A DNA stretch of 7,038 nt from Pseudomonadota bacterium (lineage in GTDB: Bacteria; Desulfobacterota; Syntrophia; Syntrophales; JADFWA01). Positions within the stretch are counted from its first letter, which is position 1. Every line of letters begins with the position of its first letter. Positions 6,292 through 7,038 of this stretch are shown piece by piece. The position numbers and the translations under genes are program-made. The notes under the pieces are model-generated. The model was not told the DNA's origin. It ran no database searches and saw only the letters and a program-made list of their open reading frames with translations. Location: positions 1-7,038 of the forward strand of contig JAUWQS010000085.1 of NCBI GenBank assembly GCA_030610915.1. The letters run 5' to 3'.

Positions 6292-6399
6292 GGGGGCTGT
6301 GCAAAGCTCAAAGGTGTAACCTCTACGCCCAAACCCCGCTTCCAGAAGATGGAGGCGGCTACGTGTCTGGATTTGCCCCTATTTATTGAACTGATACCA

Positions 6400-6789
6400 A
6401 TGAAGTGCAATATAATTGAAAAAAAGGATTTTATTTCCGTGGAGATTGGCGGGTCATTGAATAAGAGTATTCCTTTTTCAGTTCGGGATATTTTACATCC
6501 CTGGCGAAGCAGAATGGGACCTAAGATAGCAGTAGATCTGGGAGGCATAGATGAAGATGGTGATATAATTGCCCAATTGGCTGTAATTACCGCATTCAAA
6601 AAAGAGGTGGATCTTATGAACGGATTTTTGAAGGTCTGTTCATTAAGGCCGCATATAAAAAACTATCTGCTCAAAAACAGGATGGATGGAATATTTGATA
6701 TTTATGAAGATTTGAATAGTGCTGAAAACAGCCCCTGGGAGAGAAAAAGACATGGAGAAAAACGACGATATACTGGAGCTGCAGCCTGA
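6400..6789 (+). CDS. Small divergent STAS-domain protein
   Basis: 129 residues from the ATG at 6400. The pattern fits a STAS fold (anti-sigma-factor-antagonist type): FISVEIGGSLN (11-21), a helix, KIAVDLGGIDEDGDI (42-56), a helix, then FLKVCSLRPHIKNYLLKNRM and GIFDIYEDL (76-105). In SpoIIAA-type proteins the loop after the VDLSG strand carries a phosphorylated Ser; here it reads DEDGD with no Ser or Thr, so control by an anti-sigma kinase of the usual kind is doubtful. The frame is open back to an ATG at 6181, but that stretch is the palindromic repeat and is not protein-like; ATG at 6349 is another possibility. No good ribosome site precedes 6400. The last 38 bp overlap the next gene in another frame, suggesting coupling, and residues ~110-129 are a basic tail outside the STAS fold. 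The function is unknown. Confidence 0.65.
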   Translation: MKCNIIEKKDFISVEIGGSLNKSIPFSVRDILHPWRSRMGPKIAVDLGGIDEDGDIIAQLAVITAFKKEVDLMNGFLKVCSLRPHIKNYLLKNRMDGIFDIYEDLNSAENSPWERKRHGEKRRYTGAAA

Positions 6790-7038
6790 TATTTTCAGGA
6801 TTGAAGGACACCAGACCAGCAGCCATAGTTATATTATCAAGGGAGACTATGGGAATCTCCTCATCGATTCCGGTGTAGATACTAATTTTCCTGCGCTGCA
6901 GAAATCTCTTTTGAAGATTGGATTAAAGATAAAGGATATAGATATAGTGGTTAACACCCATGAACATTTCGATCATATCGGCGCAAACCGCTATTTTCAG
7001 GATCATGCACTCATCGCTGCCCACCGTTTTGCGGCGAC
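6752..7038 (+). CDS. Metallo-beta-lactamase-fold hydrolase, N-terminal part (runs off window)
   Basis: 95 complete codons are visible from ATG at 6752, with no stop before the window edge. The sequence DIFRIEG...SHSYIIKGDYGNLLIDSGVD (13-43) is the opening beta-hairpin of the fold, and THEHFDHIGAN at 69-79 holds the metal-binding HxHxDH motif (H70, H72, D74, H75). Such proteins bind two metal ions (Zn or Fe) and hydrolyse thioesters, phosphodiesters, lactones or other substrates; the specificity-giving half is missing here, so the substrate cannot be named. GGGAGAG at 6737-6743, eight bases before ATG, supports the start. It begins inside the end of the STAS gene (38-bp overlap, different frame), so the two are probably cotranscribed and coupled. 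Confidence 0.88.
   Translation, partial: MEKNDDILELQPDIFRIEGHQTSSHSYIIKGDYGNLLIDSGVDTNFPALQKSLLKIGLKIKDIDIVVNTHEHFDHIGANRYFQDHALIAAHRFAA

Noticed and set aside
6246..6599. 117-codon minus-strand open frame
   Set aside because: It lies opposite the STAS gene and the repeat, with no recognisable motif or start signal.

Overview
The window looks like part of a mid-GC Gram-negative bacterial chromosome. My best guess is Desulfobacterota (the former Deltaproteobacteria). That guess rests on the style of the interspersed palindromic repeats (GTCATTCCCG... and GTCATTCTGAG... cores with TCGTAAAAAGTC ends, plus a TGTAGCGGA/TCCGCTACA element) and on the gene families, so it is inference from memory and not a match.

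Layout. Positions 1-4906 carry only minus-strand genes and form an accessory, defence-type block. Read in the direction of transcription they are: a single-chain type IIG restriction-modification enzyme (4906-2018); a two-gene toxin-antitoxin operon with a Phd/YefM-like antitoxin (1711-1439) and a VapC-like PIN toxin (1442-1017); and a ParB-domain/helix-turn-helix protein (801-1) whose C-terminus runs off the window and probably continues into a DNA methyltransferase domain. The toxin-antitoxin operon sits between two MITE-like palindromic elements (837-955 and 1840-1956). Their terminal repeats are nearly the same but their cores differ.

From 5186 onward everything reads on the plus strand. 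A candidate Pho box promoter drives a PstS-type phosphate-binding protein (5273-6094), with no pstC/pstA/pstB following. A 305-bp non-coding gap (6095-6399) holds another hybrid palindromic repeat. Then come a small divergent STAS-domain protein (6400-6789) and, overlapping its end by 38 bp in another frame, the start of a metallo-beta-lactamase-fold hydrolase (6752 to the window edge).

The divergent region between the two halves (4907-5272) contains a sigma70-type promoter for the restriction-modification gene, a fourth palindromic element with 25-bp terminal inverted repeats and interleaved GC-rich palindromes, and the pstS control region. The defence genes probably act independently (each has its own leader or is separated by repeats), while the antitoxin/toxin pair and the STAS/hydrolase pair look translationally coupled. 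I found no wholly new system. The least ordinary items are the ParB-HTH(-methyltransferase) protein, the core-swapped repeats around the toxin-antitoxin genes, the interleaved palindromes at 5072-5127, and the STAS/hydrolase pair.
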